The notes under the pieces were generated by a model. That model saw only the letters and a list, made by a program, of their open reading frames with translations, was not told the DNA's origin and ran no database searches. A stretch of DNA of 64,000 nt from Mucilaginibacter ginsenosidivorans (GTDB taxonomy: Bacteria; Bacteroidota; Bacteroidia; Sphingobacteriales; Sphingobacteriaceae). The stretch spans positions 4,340,001-4,404,000 of the forward strand of contig NZ_CP042436.1 of NCBI RefSeq assembly GCF_007971025.1. Direction: 5' to 3'. Shown one piece after another: positions 1-9,900 of the stretch. The number at the start of each line of letters is the position of its first letter. The first letter of the stretch is position 1. The position numbers and the translations under genes are program-made.

Positions 1-1495
1 CATTGATGTTATTGACGATCATATCCATCGCTCCATCGTTATCAAGGTCAGCATAGACCGCTCCATTGGAAAAGCTTGGTATAGCAAGCCCCCAATCCTT
101 CGTTTCGTCCTTGAAAGTAAGGTTCCCGTTATTTTGGTAAGCATAGTTGTGGATCTTCACCGATGGAATTTGCTCGAGTACCTGTTTTTTTGACCCTATT
201 GCATAAGCATTTTGCCGGTACACCATAAAATCATGATCTGTTACGTCTTTGGGAAATCCGTTGGTCACGATCACATCCCGGTAGCCATCATTATTAAAAT
301 CGGTTATCACAGGCGTCCAGCTCCAATCGGTTTGCGCAATACCGCTCATAAACGCGATCTCGCTGAATGCAGGTGCGCCAAGCGAGTCGTTTTGCAGCAC
401 CCTTGGCCCCTGGTTAAGCTGCAGGGTATTTCGCACATATTGATACTGAATATGAAAAAGGTTAAAACTCTGTATAGTTTGATAACTGTTTGGTGGCATC
501 ATCATTTTCTTACGATAATTATCCTCCGGGTTCATATCCAGTTCAAAAACATCGGCAAGGCCATCATTATTGATATCGACTATATCCTGGCCCATCGCGT
601 TGAATGAGGTATGCTTAAAGTATTCTTTGGACTTGTCGGTGAAAGTGCCGTCGTGATTGTTAATGTACAACAGGTTCGGCGAGAGGAAATCGTTGCTTAC
701 GTAAATATCTTTCCAGCCGTCGCGATTAATATCGACTACGGTTGCGGCATGGCCCAATCCCTGCAGATCAATGCCCGCTTTAAACGAAACATCATGAAAA
801 ACAGGATGCTTCAATTTTGCATCCCACTCCGCATGATATAATCTCCCCATGCTTGAATGCGGGTATTTGGCCGCCGCGGGGCCAAAAATATTGGGGTAGT
901 AGGTTGAACTGGCCTCGTTATCTGTAAGATACATATCCGGGTTACCATCATTGTCATAATCAAAAAAGGTAGCCATGGTTGATTGTATATGAACGTCAAG
1001 TCCGTATTCCTTAGCCATTTCTTTGAAATGCGGCACCCCATCCTTATCAATCCCCTGGTTCACATACAATAAGTTAATCCTGCGGTTTGAATCGGCATAA
1101 ACCGTATTACATACATAAATATCCATCAGGCCGTCACTGTTAATATCGACGACTGAAACGCCTCTTCCCCATCGGCCCGCGGCGCCTACCCCGGCTTTGT
1201 CCGTTACATCTTCAAATTTGAAATCACCTTTGTTGATGTACAGTTTATTGGATACAACATTGCCGGTAAAATAGAGGTCCTGCAAGCCATCGTTGTTAAA
1301 ATCTCCTACGCCAACTCCCCCGCCATTGTAAATATTAACGATATCGAACGGGTTGATGGTGTCATTTTCCACGATCTGGTTATTAAAATGAATACCGGAA
1401 TGTGAAGAGGATATCTTTTCGAAAAGCATATGCTTTTTACACGAAAAAAAGCTCACCAGCCCAAGCAAAAAAATAAATGGATAAAACTTTTTCAT
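1..1495 (-). CDS. VCBS/FG-GAP repeat lipoprotein (CRTAC1-like), C-terminus cut off by window edge
   Basis: The frame is open from an ATG at 1493-1495 down to base 2, about 498 codons, and continues beyond the left edge. The protein opens with a lipoprotein signal (MKKFYPFIFLLG, then SFFSC), so it is probably anchored in the envelope. The body is a series of beta-propeller repeats of the type 'DFNNDGLQDLYF', 'DINSDGLMDIYV' and 'DINNDGLADVFE', the calcium-binding FG-GAP/VCBS signature. Relatives of this layout in Bacteroidota usually run to about 1,100 residues and end in an ASPIC/UnbV domain, which would lie outside the window. It follows susD on the same strand after 187 bp containing two hairpins, so it may belong to the glycan locus but be expressed less or separately. 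Function is unknown; surface binding or adhesion is a guess. Confidence 0.85.
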   Translation of the reverse strand, partial: MKKFYPFIFLLGLVSFFSCKKHMLFEKISSSHSGIHFNNQIVENDTINPFDIVNIYNGGGVGVGDFNNDGLQDLYFTGNVVSNKLYINKGDFKFEDVTDKAGVGAAGRWGRGVSVVDINSDGLMDIYVCNTVYADSNRRINLLYVNQGIDKDGVPHFKEMAKEYGLDVHIQSTMATFFDYDNDGNPDMYLTDNEASSTYYPNIFGPAAAKYPHSSMGRLYHAEWDAKLKHPVFHDVSFKAGIDLQGLGHAATVVDINRDGWKDIYVSNDFLSPNLLYINNHDGTFTDKSKEYFKHTSFNAMGQDIVDINNDGLADVFELDMNPEDNYRKKMMMPPNSYQTIQSFNLFHIQYQYVRNTLQLNQGPRVLQNDSLGAPAFSEIAFMSGIAQTDWSWTPVITDFNNDGYRDVIVTNGFPKDVTDHDFMVYRQNAYAIGSKKQVLEQIPSVKIHNYAYQNNGNLTFKDETKDWGLAIPSFSNGAVYADLDNDGAMDMIVNNIN

Positions 1496-1580
1496 ATAAA
1501 CAGGTTAATAACCGGGGAGCCTAAAGTGCCGAATGAATTTAACTTTTTTATTGGATAGCTCAAACCCGGTGATAAAAATA

Positions 1581-1600
1581 CCTGGCGCTGTTACGCCGGG
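1581..1600 (-). terminator. Hairpin between susD and the VCBS gene (second of two)
   Basis: CCTGGCG (1581-1587) pairs with CGCCGGG (1594-1600), seven pairs including one G-T, with a 6-nt loop. On the minus strand it is followed by TATTTTTATC, a U-rich tail. That tail also contains a TAnnTTTG-like box (TATTTTTA, 1580-1573) that could start the VCBS transcript. The call as terminator or attenuator is inferred. Confidence 0.45.
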
Positions 1601-1617
1601 CTCTATTAATTAAGAAA

Positions 1618-1641
1618 GGCTTTCCCCAATCGGGGAAAGCC
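1618..1641 (-). terminator. Strong hairpin downstream of susD
   Basis: GGCTTTCCCC (1618-1627) and GGGGAAAGCC (1632-1641) form a perfect 10-bp stem with a 4-nt loop, 41 bp past the susD stop. On the minus strand it is followed by TTTCTTAATTAA. It probably ends the susC-susD transcript or attenuates read-through into the VCBS gene. Confidence 0.65.
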
Positions 1642-1682
1642 AGGCCAATTATAAATCAACTCTCATGTTGTGTGTTGAGTTC

Positions 1683-3437
1683 TCATCTGTAAGCCGGGTT
1701 TTGGGTCAGGTTCGGGTTAAGCCCGATAGCGGCCTGCGGGATAGGGAGCAGGTCACGCCCGTCCGGTAATGCTGTACGCCAAACACCATGTGGCTGGCCA
1801 TCATGCGTCGGCCCTGGAGCCGGGTTAGGTTGCGGGGTCGATGTTGCATCTGTGCCGTATGCTTCATGAATAAAGGCCGCTGCTACGCCAGGGCCTGCCC
1901 TGCGAAGATCGTAGAACAACGAGTATTCGCCTGTCAGCTCATGCCTGTATTCGCTCAAAACCATTTGCAGTGGGTCGGTTATCGGAGCAGCAGCAGTACC
2001 GTCATACTTAGCACCATCCTGCATCGTCGCCGGAGCAGTACCGCCCCATGCCCGGTCTCTCACAGTTTTAATATCGGCTAAGCCGCCCGCAACATCACCG
2101 GTGCGGATTTTGCATTCGGCCCTGTCAAGCAATATCTCTGCATAACGCAGTAATATTTGGTTTTGCGAGCCGAATATCACCTGTGAGCCAGAGTTACCGG
2201 TAAGGTTGGGGTCCCTCCATTTTTTTGCACAATAGTAGCCGGAACGTTTCTGGTCGGATACGCCATACCATGGTTTGGTAGCCGTTCCGCAGGTGTTAAT
2301 GATCTTGCCATCATCGCCAATATAACGCGGGTCGCCATTGGTAAAACCCGAAACTACTTCAGGATAGCCTTTTATGCCACCCCACTTGGCAACTATGCCG
2401 GGGCTGACGATCGCATCGCCGGGGCCAATTATAGTGCCACCCTTGCGCAAGTCGCCGGGCTGATAGGAAAGCCACAGGCCGGGGTTACCATAGTCATATC
2501 CAAAATTATCCACTTCTTCGGGCCAGCTAAAGTCGTCTATCCAGGCAACTTCGCCGCCGTTCTGCCAGCCGCCGTCCCAGCTTTGTGAACCTTGTACGTC
2601 GAACTGTATCTCGAAGAGCGACTCATCATTATTTTGATGATCAAACTCGTGCACATCCATAAAGTTCGGCAGCAAATGGTAATTGTTCGTTAGTTCCGGA
2701 TTGTTAAAAGCCGTTAATGCACCCGCATAATTACCAAGCCACATTTGTGCAGCGCCCTCAAAACCGTAAGCGGCGCCCTTCGTGGCACGGCCCAGGTCTG
2801 TTGATGGCAGTGTTGTTTTAGACAAAAGAAGTTGTTCCGCCTGCTGCATGTCTGCTACTACCTGCTTGAATACGTCATCCTGCGAGCTGCGGGGTGTTAA
2901 TCCGTTGGTTGTCGCGCTCAATTCTAAAGGAACTCCACCAAACGATCCTGCAAGGTAGTAATAGGTCATACCCCTTAAAAAGTATGCTTCTCCGGTAAGG
3001 CGGTCGGCTAAAGCAGGGGTAACTATGCCCCTCGCCTTTGCGTCAGCAATAATGCCGAAAGCAGCATTCGCCCGGGCTATACCGATATAGGCATTGTTCC
3101 AAAAGGTTGAAAGCGCTCCGAAATCGGAGTTGATCTGGTAGTTATTCCAAACAATGTCGGCTCCGTAGTTGAACCAGTCATGGGTCTGGAAATTTGCATA
3201 GTACCAAATTGATTTCTTCAAAAGGTCGCTGTTCTGGTAGCTGTCGTAAATGCTGTTTACCAATGCTACGACATCCGAAGATTTCTGGAAAGTAGCGCCG
3301 GCCGTAGACGAGAAGGTATTCGTCTGCGTTAAAAAGCTCTTTTTACAACTGAGCGGGATCAATAGCACCGCGACCAGGGCTATCAGCGAAATATTTTTCT
3401 TATTCATTTTCATATCTTTCAATATTATATTGCTCAT
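1683..3437 (-). CDS. SusD/RagB-family outer-membrane glycan-binding lipoprotein
   Basis: This is a surface lipoprotein that captures glycan fragments and closes over its SusC partner. The leader has the Bacteroidota lipobox pattern (residues 'LIPLSCKKSF'). The body has SusD TPR-like segments ('YFLRGMTYYYLAGSFGGVPL', 'LLRYAEILLDRAECKIRTGD') and the usual C-terminal 'RYELTGE…DLRR' region, seen here as 'EYRHELTGEYSLFYDLRRAG'. Length (584 aa) is normal. The first ATG at 3437 overlaps the susC stop (TAATG). ATGs at 3413 and 3407 give a tighter lipoprotein signal (MNKKNISLIALV…) and may be the true start. The ligand cannot be read from the sequence; the neighbouring GH3 and GH31 point to a short branched or alpha-linked oligosaccharide. 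Confidence 0.95.
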   Translation of the reverse strand: MSNIILKDMKMNKKNISLIALVAVLLIPLSCKKSFLTQTNTFSSTAGATFQKSSDVVALVNSIYDSYQNSDLLKKSIWYYANFQTHDWFNYGADIVWNNYQINSDFGALSTFWNNAYIGIARANAAFGIIADAKARGIVTPALADRLTGEAYFLRGMTYYYLAGSFGGVPLELSATTNGLTPRSSQDDVFKQVVADMQQAEQLLLSKTTLPSTDLGRATKGAAYGFEGAAQMWLGNYAGALTAFNNPELTNNYHLLPNFMDVHEFDHQNNDESLFEIQFDVQGSQSWDGGWQNGGEVAWIDDFSWPEEVDNFGYDYGNPGLWLSYQPGDLRKGGTIIGPGDAIVSPGIVAKWGGIKGYPEVVSGFTNGDPRYIGDDGKIINTCGTATKPWYGVSDQKRSGYYCAKKWRDPNLTGNSGSQVIFGSQNQILLRYAEILLDRAECKIRTGDVAGGLADIKTVRDRAWGGTAPATMQDGAKYDGTAAAPITDPLQMVLSEYRHELTGEYSLFYDLRRAGPGVAAAFIHEAYGTDATSTPQPNPAPGPTHDGQPHGVWRTALPDGRDLLPIPQAAIGLNPNLTQNPAYR

Positions 3438-6400
3438 TATTTGAATGTCACATTTAAACCGATAGTGTAAAACCTGGACGATGGATAAGTGCCATTATCC
3501 ACGCCGTTCTGGGTTGCATTGCCTCCCTGCATACCTACTTCGGGATCGAGCCCCTTGTAGCTTGTTATTGTAAACAGGTTTTGGGTTGAGAAGTATACCC
3601 TTACTTTGGCAAGTGACGCTTTGCTCACAAGGTCAGCAGGTAATGTATAGCCTATTGTTAAATTTTTCAATTTCAGGAAGCTCCCATTCTGTATCCACGA
3701 GCTTGAGGGCACGTTGCTCCCGATAGCATCGTCGTTGTAATTGGCCCTTGCATAGATATTGGAAGGGTTGGTCGGTGTCCAATGATGCAAATAATAATCG
3801 TAGCTAACATTTTCGACACCAACAAAACTCCGGTTCTGGAAGCTTTCCAGCGAGCTTTCTTCATAGTTCAGGATCTTGTTTCCATAAACGCCATAGAAAT
3901 AAGCGTTAAAGTCCCATGCCCGATATGAAAAGTCAAAGTTCAGGCCTCCATAAAACTTCGGTATCGGGCTGCCCAAACTTACCTGGTCAGCCGGTGTAAC
4001 CTGTCCATCACCATTGGTATCAGCAAAATAGCGATCGCCGGGGCCGGTTGCAGTTTTCTGGTAGTATGGATTGGATGGATTTTTAGCCGCTGCTGCTGCA
4101 TTTAATGCATCCACCTGTGCCTGTGTCTGGAATATACCAAGTGTTTTGTAACCGTAGAACTCGCCTACCGGCTGTCCTACATTTGTTTCGGTAAAGGTCG
4201 ACCAGCCGATACCCGCTAAACTAAGGCCACCGAAGTTGGTTACAAAATTCGTTCCGGATGTAATACTGGTCAACTTGTTACTTACAGTGGTAAGCGTTAA
4301 GCCCACGCCATATTTGAACTCACTTGTGCGGTGATTATAATTGATAGCAAACTCGAAACCCTTATTTTCCATGCTGCCCACGTTGCGGGTAAGGAAATTA
4401 TAACCCGTTTGCGCAGGAGCAGCCAATGTCAGCAGGAAGTCCTTTGATTTCCTGTCGAACCAGTCAACCGTCACTGTCAAATCGCCGTGCAGGAACGATA
4501 TATCTGCACCAATATCGGTTTGCGTATCTGTTTCCCATTTCAGATTAGGATTTGCTGGTTGAACCGAAGCAATACCGCCCTGGTACAACTTATCAAACGG
4601 ATAACCAAGGTTACCGCTGGTGGCCGGAGCTGACCCCGTTGAGTAAAGGGACTGGTATTGGAAAAGGCCGATAGAGCCCTGGTTACCAACCTCGCCATAG
4701 CTGGCCCTGATCTTCAGGTCTGACAGCCAATCCACATTTTTCAAAAACGATTCTTCTTTTGCTTTCCACGCTACTGCACCTGATGGAAAAGTACCGTATT
4801 GATGTCCGGCGTCAAATTTGGACGAACCATCCCGCCTGATAGTCCCTGTTACCAGGTACCTATCGTTGAAATTGTAAGTTAACCTGGCAAATTGCGAAGC
4901 CAGGGAATAAATGCTTTGGCCATTGCCCAACGCATCAAGCTGCAGGTTACGTACCTGGCCCAAATCGCGGATAACGCTGTTGGGCGGGATACCGCTGCCG
5001 CCCATGGCGGTGTAAGTATTCTTTTGTTCCGAAACACCACCCACGAAGCTTATGGTATGCTTACCGAAAGTCTTGTCGTAAGAGATCGTATTTTCCCACA
5101 ACCAGTTAAAAGTTTGATTTAAGTGCTGGCTGTAAAAAGCATTTTGGGTTGCACCACCAAGATTGTATTGCTGATCGAGGCGGTCATCCTCAGGCTGGAA
5201 GAAATAACCATTGTATTCATTCACGTTAACCCCTGCATTGGTTTTGATCTTAAGGCCGTCAATAATCGTAGCTTCTAATGAAGTATTGGCCAGTAAGAAA
5301 TTGGTGAGGTTTTGATAACGGTCATTTTCTACCGTGAAAACCGGGTTACCGTATTTGGCAACATAAGTATTTTGCGGGTTATAAAAGCCGTAGTTGTTAT
5401 TATTGTCCTTTATCAGGGATGTTTGTTTGTTACCACCGTCTAATGTAGGCGGCAATTGGGTCAATTGCACCAGGCTGCCTGTGCCGAACGGGTTGTTCGA
5501 ATCCTGGTAAGTGTATTTGACGCTGGTTGATGACTTGAACCATTTCATAGGGTTATAGTCAACATTCGAGCCTAATGTTACCCTTTTAAAGTATGAGCCC
5601 AGCACAATGCCTTTCTGATCATAATATCCAAGCGATGTTGCCGATTGCACTTTCTCACTTCCACCGCGTACAGCCAGGCTGTAACTCTGGGTTAACGCAG
5701 TACGGTACATAGCATTTTGCCAGTCAGCATTGGTTAACGAACCCGGCGTACGCCATTGCTGCAATTCAGCAAAGTTGTGTTGCGGGTCGGCATCAGCCAC
5801 TTCATTGGCCAATGTGGCCCATTGCTGCGCATTCAGTATATGATATTCCTTAGGTTTGCTCTGAAAAGCATTATAGGCATCGAATGACACTTGTACGCCA
5901 TCTTTTCGTCCCTTTTTTGTCGTTACAATGACAACGCCATTTGCTGCGCGAATACCATAGATCGCAGTTGCAGATGCGTCTTTCAATACGTCGATAGATG
6001 CAATGTCGCTCGGGTTGATATTATTAATACTGCCGTCGAGAGGATAGCCGTCCACTACATAAAGCGGTCCGTTACCGCCGCTCGCCAAACTACCAATGCC
6101 TCTGATGAGTACGCTGATATTACCGCCTGGCGATGCATCGTTGCTCACTACCTGTACACCGGCTGCCCTGCCCTGCAAAGCCTGGTCAAGCGTGGTTACC
6201 GGAACAGCCGCTATCTGTGCCGATGTTACAGAGCTAACCGAACCTGTCAGGTCTTTTCTTTTGGCTGTACCATAACCAACAACAACAACCTCCGACAGTG
6301 CTTTGTTGTCGGTGGCCATTTTGACGTTAACTGCCGACTGCCCCCCTATTGGAACCTCCTGCGTAGCATAGCCGATATAAACAAATACCAGCGTGCCGTT

Positions 6401-6625
6401 AGCCGATGCTGTGATGGAGTAATGACCGTTTACATCGCTGACCGTTGTTGTCCGGGCGCCTTTAACTGTGATAGTTACTCCCGGCAAAGGCGATCCGTTA
6501 TCGCCATCGGTTACCGTCCCTGTAACGGTATTACTTTGTGCAAAACCGGTGCTGCTTACCAGCAGCAGCGATAAGCACAACCCGACTAAAGTCACGACGT
6601 GAATAATTCGTAATTTTTTAATCAT
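3437..6625 (-). CDS. SusC/RagA-family TonB-linked outer-membrane transporter
   Basis: This is an outer-membrane beta-barrel that imports oligosaccharides using TonB energy. In order: a signal peptide ending near 'SSTGFAQ', a carboxypeptidase-regulatory-like domain (about residues 33-115, 'GTVTDGDNGSPLPGVTITVKG'), the SusC box 'SEVVVVGYGTAKRKDLTGSV', a plug domain to about residue 230, then the barrel ending in a C-terminal aromatic strand ('YTIGLNVTFK'). The 1,062-aa length fits the family. There is no N-terminal STN domain, so unlike the second SusC in this window it is not built to signal to a FecR anti-sigma factor. This agrees with control by the divergent hybrid regulator. The promoter carries the two-half-site element described at 6671-6736. 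susD overlaps its stop codon. Confidence 0.96.
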   Translation of the reverse strand: MIKKLRIIHVVTLVGLCLSLLLVSSTGFAQSNTVTGTVTDGDNGSPLPGVTITVKGARTTTVSDVNGHYSITASANGTLVFVYIGYATQEVPIGGQSAVNVKMATDNKALSEVVVVGYGTAKRKDLTGSVSSVTSAQIAAVPVTTLDQALQGRAAGVQVVSNDASPGGNISVLIRGIGSLASGGNGPLYVVDGYPLDGSINNINPSDIASIDVLKDASATAIYGIRAANGVVIVTTKKGRKDGVQVSFDAYNAFQSKPKEYHILNAQQWATLANEVADADPQHNFAELQQWRTPGSLTNADWQNAMYRTALTQSYSLAVRGGSEKVQSATSLGYYDQKGIVLGSYFKRVTLGSNVDYNPMKWFKSSTSVKYTYQDSNNPFGTGSLVQLTQLPPTLDGGNKQTSLIKDNNNNYGFYNPQNTYVAKYGNPVFTVENDRYQNLTNFLLANTSLEATIIDGLKIKTNAGVNVNEYNGYFFQPEDDRLDQQYNLGGATQNAFYSQHLNQTFNWLWENTISYDKTFGKHTISFVGGVSEQKNTYTAMGGSGIPPNSVIRDLGQVRNLQLDALGNGQSIYSLASQFARLTYNFNDRYLVTGTIRRDGSSKFDAGHQYGTFPSGAVAWKAKEESFLKNVDWLSDLKIRASYGEVGNQGSIGLFQYQSLYSTGSAPATSGNLGYPFDKLYQGGIASVQPANPNLKWETDTQTDIGADISFLHGDLTVTVDWFDRKSKDFLLTLAAPAQTGYNFLTRNVGSMENKGFEFAINYNHRTSEFKYGVGLTLTTVSNKLTSITSGTNFVTNFGGLSLAGIGWSTFTETNVGQPVGEFYGYKTLGIFQTQAQVDALNAAAAAKNPSNPYYQKTATGPGDRYFADTNGDGQVTPADQVSLGSPIPKFYGGLNFDFSYRAWDFNAYFYGVYGNKILNYEESSLESFQNRSFVGVENVSYDYYLHHWTPTNPSNIYARANYNDDAIGSNVPSSSWIQNGSFLKLKNLTIGYTLPADLVSKASLAKVRVYFSTQNLFTITSYKGLDPEVGMQGGNATQNGVDNGTYPSSRFYTIGLNVTFK

Positions 6626-6670
6626 AATAAGTTTTGATGAAGTTGAAAATTGGTTGTATTTGACAATGAA

Positions 6671-6736
6671 TAAAATTATTGCCTGAGGGACACTGACTGT
6701 AACACAAATGTTAAAGTTTATACAACAAATGTTAAA
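6671..6736 (-). promoter_or_regulatory. susC promoter with paired 14-bp operator half-sites
   Basis: Reading the minus strand: TTTAACATTTGTTG (6736-6723), 7 bp, TTTAACATTTGTGT (6715-6702), 23 bp, then TAATTTTA (6678-6671). The last matches the Bacteroidota -7 box TAnnTTTG at all but the final base. The half-sites are direct repeats with a 21-bp period, two helical turns, as expected for an AraC-type dimer bound to one DNA face. The same arrangement, base for base in spacing, precedes the GH3 gene at 11215-11280. Confidence 0.75.
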
Positions 6737-6820
6737 CGGGTATTTTTTAACTGATTATCAATTATTTACGAAAATAAAACTATTGGGTTAAATTCTATTG
6801 ATGGCAATTAATGGTCTATT

Positions 6821-6834
6821 TATAACATTTGTTG
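6821..6834 (+). promoter_or_regulatory. Extra operator half-site near the hybrid regulator gene
   Basis: TATAACATTTGTTG matches the susC/GH3 half-site at 13 of 14 bases but points toward the regulator gene, 156 bp before its start. The position one period later (6842) is degenerate. A weaker copy, TCTAACATTTATTC, lies at 6927-6940. Either could serve autoregulation. The rest of this 364-bp divergent gap is AT-rich, and I see no clear TAnnTTTG box before the regulator. Confidence 0.4.
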
Positions 6835-6989
6835 ATACTATTTTACACCATATTTTGTACACATTTTTAAATGGTACTCTTTTAACACTTTAAAAAGTTC
6901 CGGTTCCTGTTAATTATTATTGTATATCTAACATTTATTCATAATTTAGATTCATCCAAGGCCAATCGGCCATACCAATTATAACTTTA

Positions 6990-9900
6990 ATGAGAGTGAG
7001 ACCTTTCTTACTGATGGCGTTTTTTTTTCTAATGCAGCATGCGCTGTACGGCCAGGACAACCCTTATCAATTCTATCACCTGGATATTAATAACGGACTA
7101 TCGAATAACCAGATCAATTGCATTTTCAGGGACTCAAAAGGCTTTATGTGGTTTGGCACGACTTCGGGCCTCAACCGCTATGATGGTTATAAATTCAGGG
7201 TTTTTAAAAATGACAACAGGGACACTAACTCGATCGCCCAAAATTTCGTCTCGAATATATTTGAAGGACCCGAAAACAAAATGTGGGTGCTAACGCACAA
7301 CTACTTCAGTATTTATGATCCGCAAACCGAAAAATTCTCCAATAATATACATAGTCAGCTCGACAGGTTCAGGATTGGCACATCAGACTTACGCTTAATT
7401 AAAAAAGACAGCTGGGGAAATTTTTGGTTCATTACAAACAACAGGGGCGCGTACTGCTATCAACCTCAAAGCGGTATAACTGAATTTTACGATCATTCAG
7501 CGAAATCGAAGATTTCCCTTCACTCCGACCAGGTGATGGATATAGCAGATTGCGGGAATGGTATTATCTGGGTGATCTACAGCGACGGTGTACTTGAAAA
7601 ACTGGATATTAATAATCACCGTATCATCGAAATTGCACACGTACCGGCAACAACCGAGGGCAAAAGCAATTTTTCATTTTTTGCAACTGTCGATCAGCAG
7701 CAAAATCTTTGGCTATGGGCGAATGGTAGCCAGATAGGGGTATACAGGTACGATGCCGGCTTAAGGTCTTTCAAACATTTCGCCAAAGAAGAACCGGGAT
7801 ACAAGTTGAATTCCAATATTGTTAATTCCATTACCATTGGCGATGACCAGAAGATTTGGATAGGCACGGACCATGGCGGGATCGACATTGTTGACCCGAA
7901 AACTTTCAATATCGTTTACCTGACTTCCCGCGAGGATGATCCCAAATCGCTCAGGGGAAATAGTGTGGTATTATATAAGGACGTGGAAGGCATCATTTGG
8001 GCTGGCACCTACAAGCAAGGTATAAGCTATTACCGCAAGGGTATTTTTCAGTTCCCACTTTACAGGCATTTTCCTGCAGACAAAGCGAGCCTGCCTTTTG
8101 AAGATGTGGACTGCTTTAAAGAAGATAAAGCCGGCAATTTATGGATAGGCACCAACGGAGGCGGCTTGATCTATTTCGATAGAAAAAACAATAAATACAC
8201 ACGATATACGCATGATCCCGGGAATGCCAACAGCTTAAGCAATGATATAGTGATAAGCTTATGCATAGACTATGAAGGCAAACTCTGGATAGGAACTTAT
8301 TTTGGCGGGCTTGAATGCTTTGATGGTAAAACATTCACTCACCACAGGCATAACGATAAGATAGCAGGAACCATTTCAGACGATCGGGTATATTGCCTGT
8401 TCGAAGATCGGTCACACAATATATGGGCTGGCACATTTGCCGGCGGTATAAGTGTTTATAACAGGGCAACCGGCTCATTCACAAAACCTTTTCCTAATTT
8501 AAGTTCCAGCTACATAGCTGCACTTTACCCCGACGCGCAGCAAAACGTTTGGGTTGGCGAAGATGAAGGGATCGATGTTATCAATACCAAAACCAACAAG
8601 ATAACACGTTATATCCACCAGTCCAAAAATCCCAATAGCCCTATCGCTTATGATATTAATGGAATAACCCAGGATAGCAGGGGATTAATGTGGATAGGAA
8701 CAAAAGGCGGTTTAAGCGTACTAAATCCTAAAACAGGCAAATTCACGAACCTGGACGGTAATACAAACCTTCCTGCAAATAATGTCCTGAACATTATTGA
8801 AGACAAGCAGGGACGGATGTGGTTAAGCAGTTCCAACGGCATTGCCTGTATCAGCATCAGGGGTAACAACAACAACTACCAGTTTGATATCAAGAACTTT
8901 GATGAAGCCGACGGGTTACAAGGCAGGGAGTTCAATTTAAATGCCGCCTACAAAACGCGAAATGGTGAAATGATATTTGGAGGGGCGCATGGTTTTAACT
9001 TCTTCGATCCATCAAAAGTCAGCATCCAGGTTCGGAAACCTAAGCTCGCGTTTACCGATCTCCAGCTTTTTAACAAAAGTGTAGCCGTTGGTGATACTAT
9101 TAAAGGTTCGGTCGTTCTTCAAAAGGCCATATCATCAATCCAGTCGGTAGTTTTCAACTACAGGCAAAATGTTTTCAGCATTGAGTTTGCGGCTGCCGAC
9201 TTCTTCAATCCGAACAAGATCCAATACCAGTACAAACTCGAGGGATTCGACAAAGGATGGTTAAACAGCCCGGCAACATCAAGAAAAGCCACCTACACCA
9301 ACCTCGACGCAGGGGACTACGTTTTCAAAGTAAGGGCATTTAATACCAATGATGCCGGCAATGCCGGTACAATTGCACTTAAGATAAAAGTTTTACCGCC
9401 TTTCTGGAAGTCGCCGCTTGCTTATGTGCTGTATGCAATTGCTTTTATAGCGGCTTTGCTTTATATCAGGCATCGCGGGATATTAAAATTGAAGAAGGAA
9501 TTTGAAATAAAGCAACATCAATTGGAGACCGAGCGTCAGATCGCAAAGGAACGGGAAGAAGCTCACCGGATGCACGAACTGGACCTGATGAAGATAAAAT
9601 TCTTCACCAACGTGAGCCACGAATTCAGGACACCGTTATCGCTTATCCTGTCCCCTATCGACCAGATGATCAAATCGAGCGACAAACCCGATCAGCAACA
9701 ACAGCTAACCATGATCAAAAGAAATGGACGCCGTTTGCTTAACCTGGTTAACCAATTACTTGATTTCAGAAAAATGGAGTTCAAAGAACTGAAATTAAGT
9801 CCCGCTAAAGGTGATATTGTGAATTTTACAAGAGAGGTATCAGCCTCGTTTTCAGATATTGCTGATAAAAAGAATATACGTTTCGCGTTCGACTCCGAAA

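Noticed and set aside
5891..6574. 227-codon plus-strand open frame
   Set aside because: It is antisense to the susC start region and its product is rich in Cys, Arg and Tyr without any family feature; the minus-strand gene explains the sequence.
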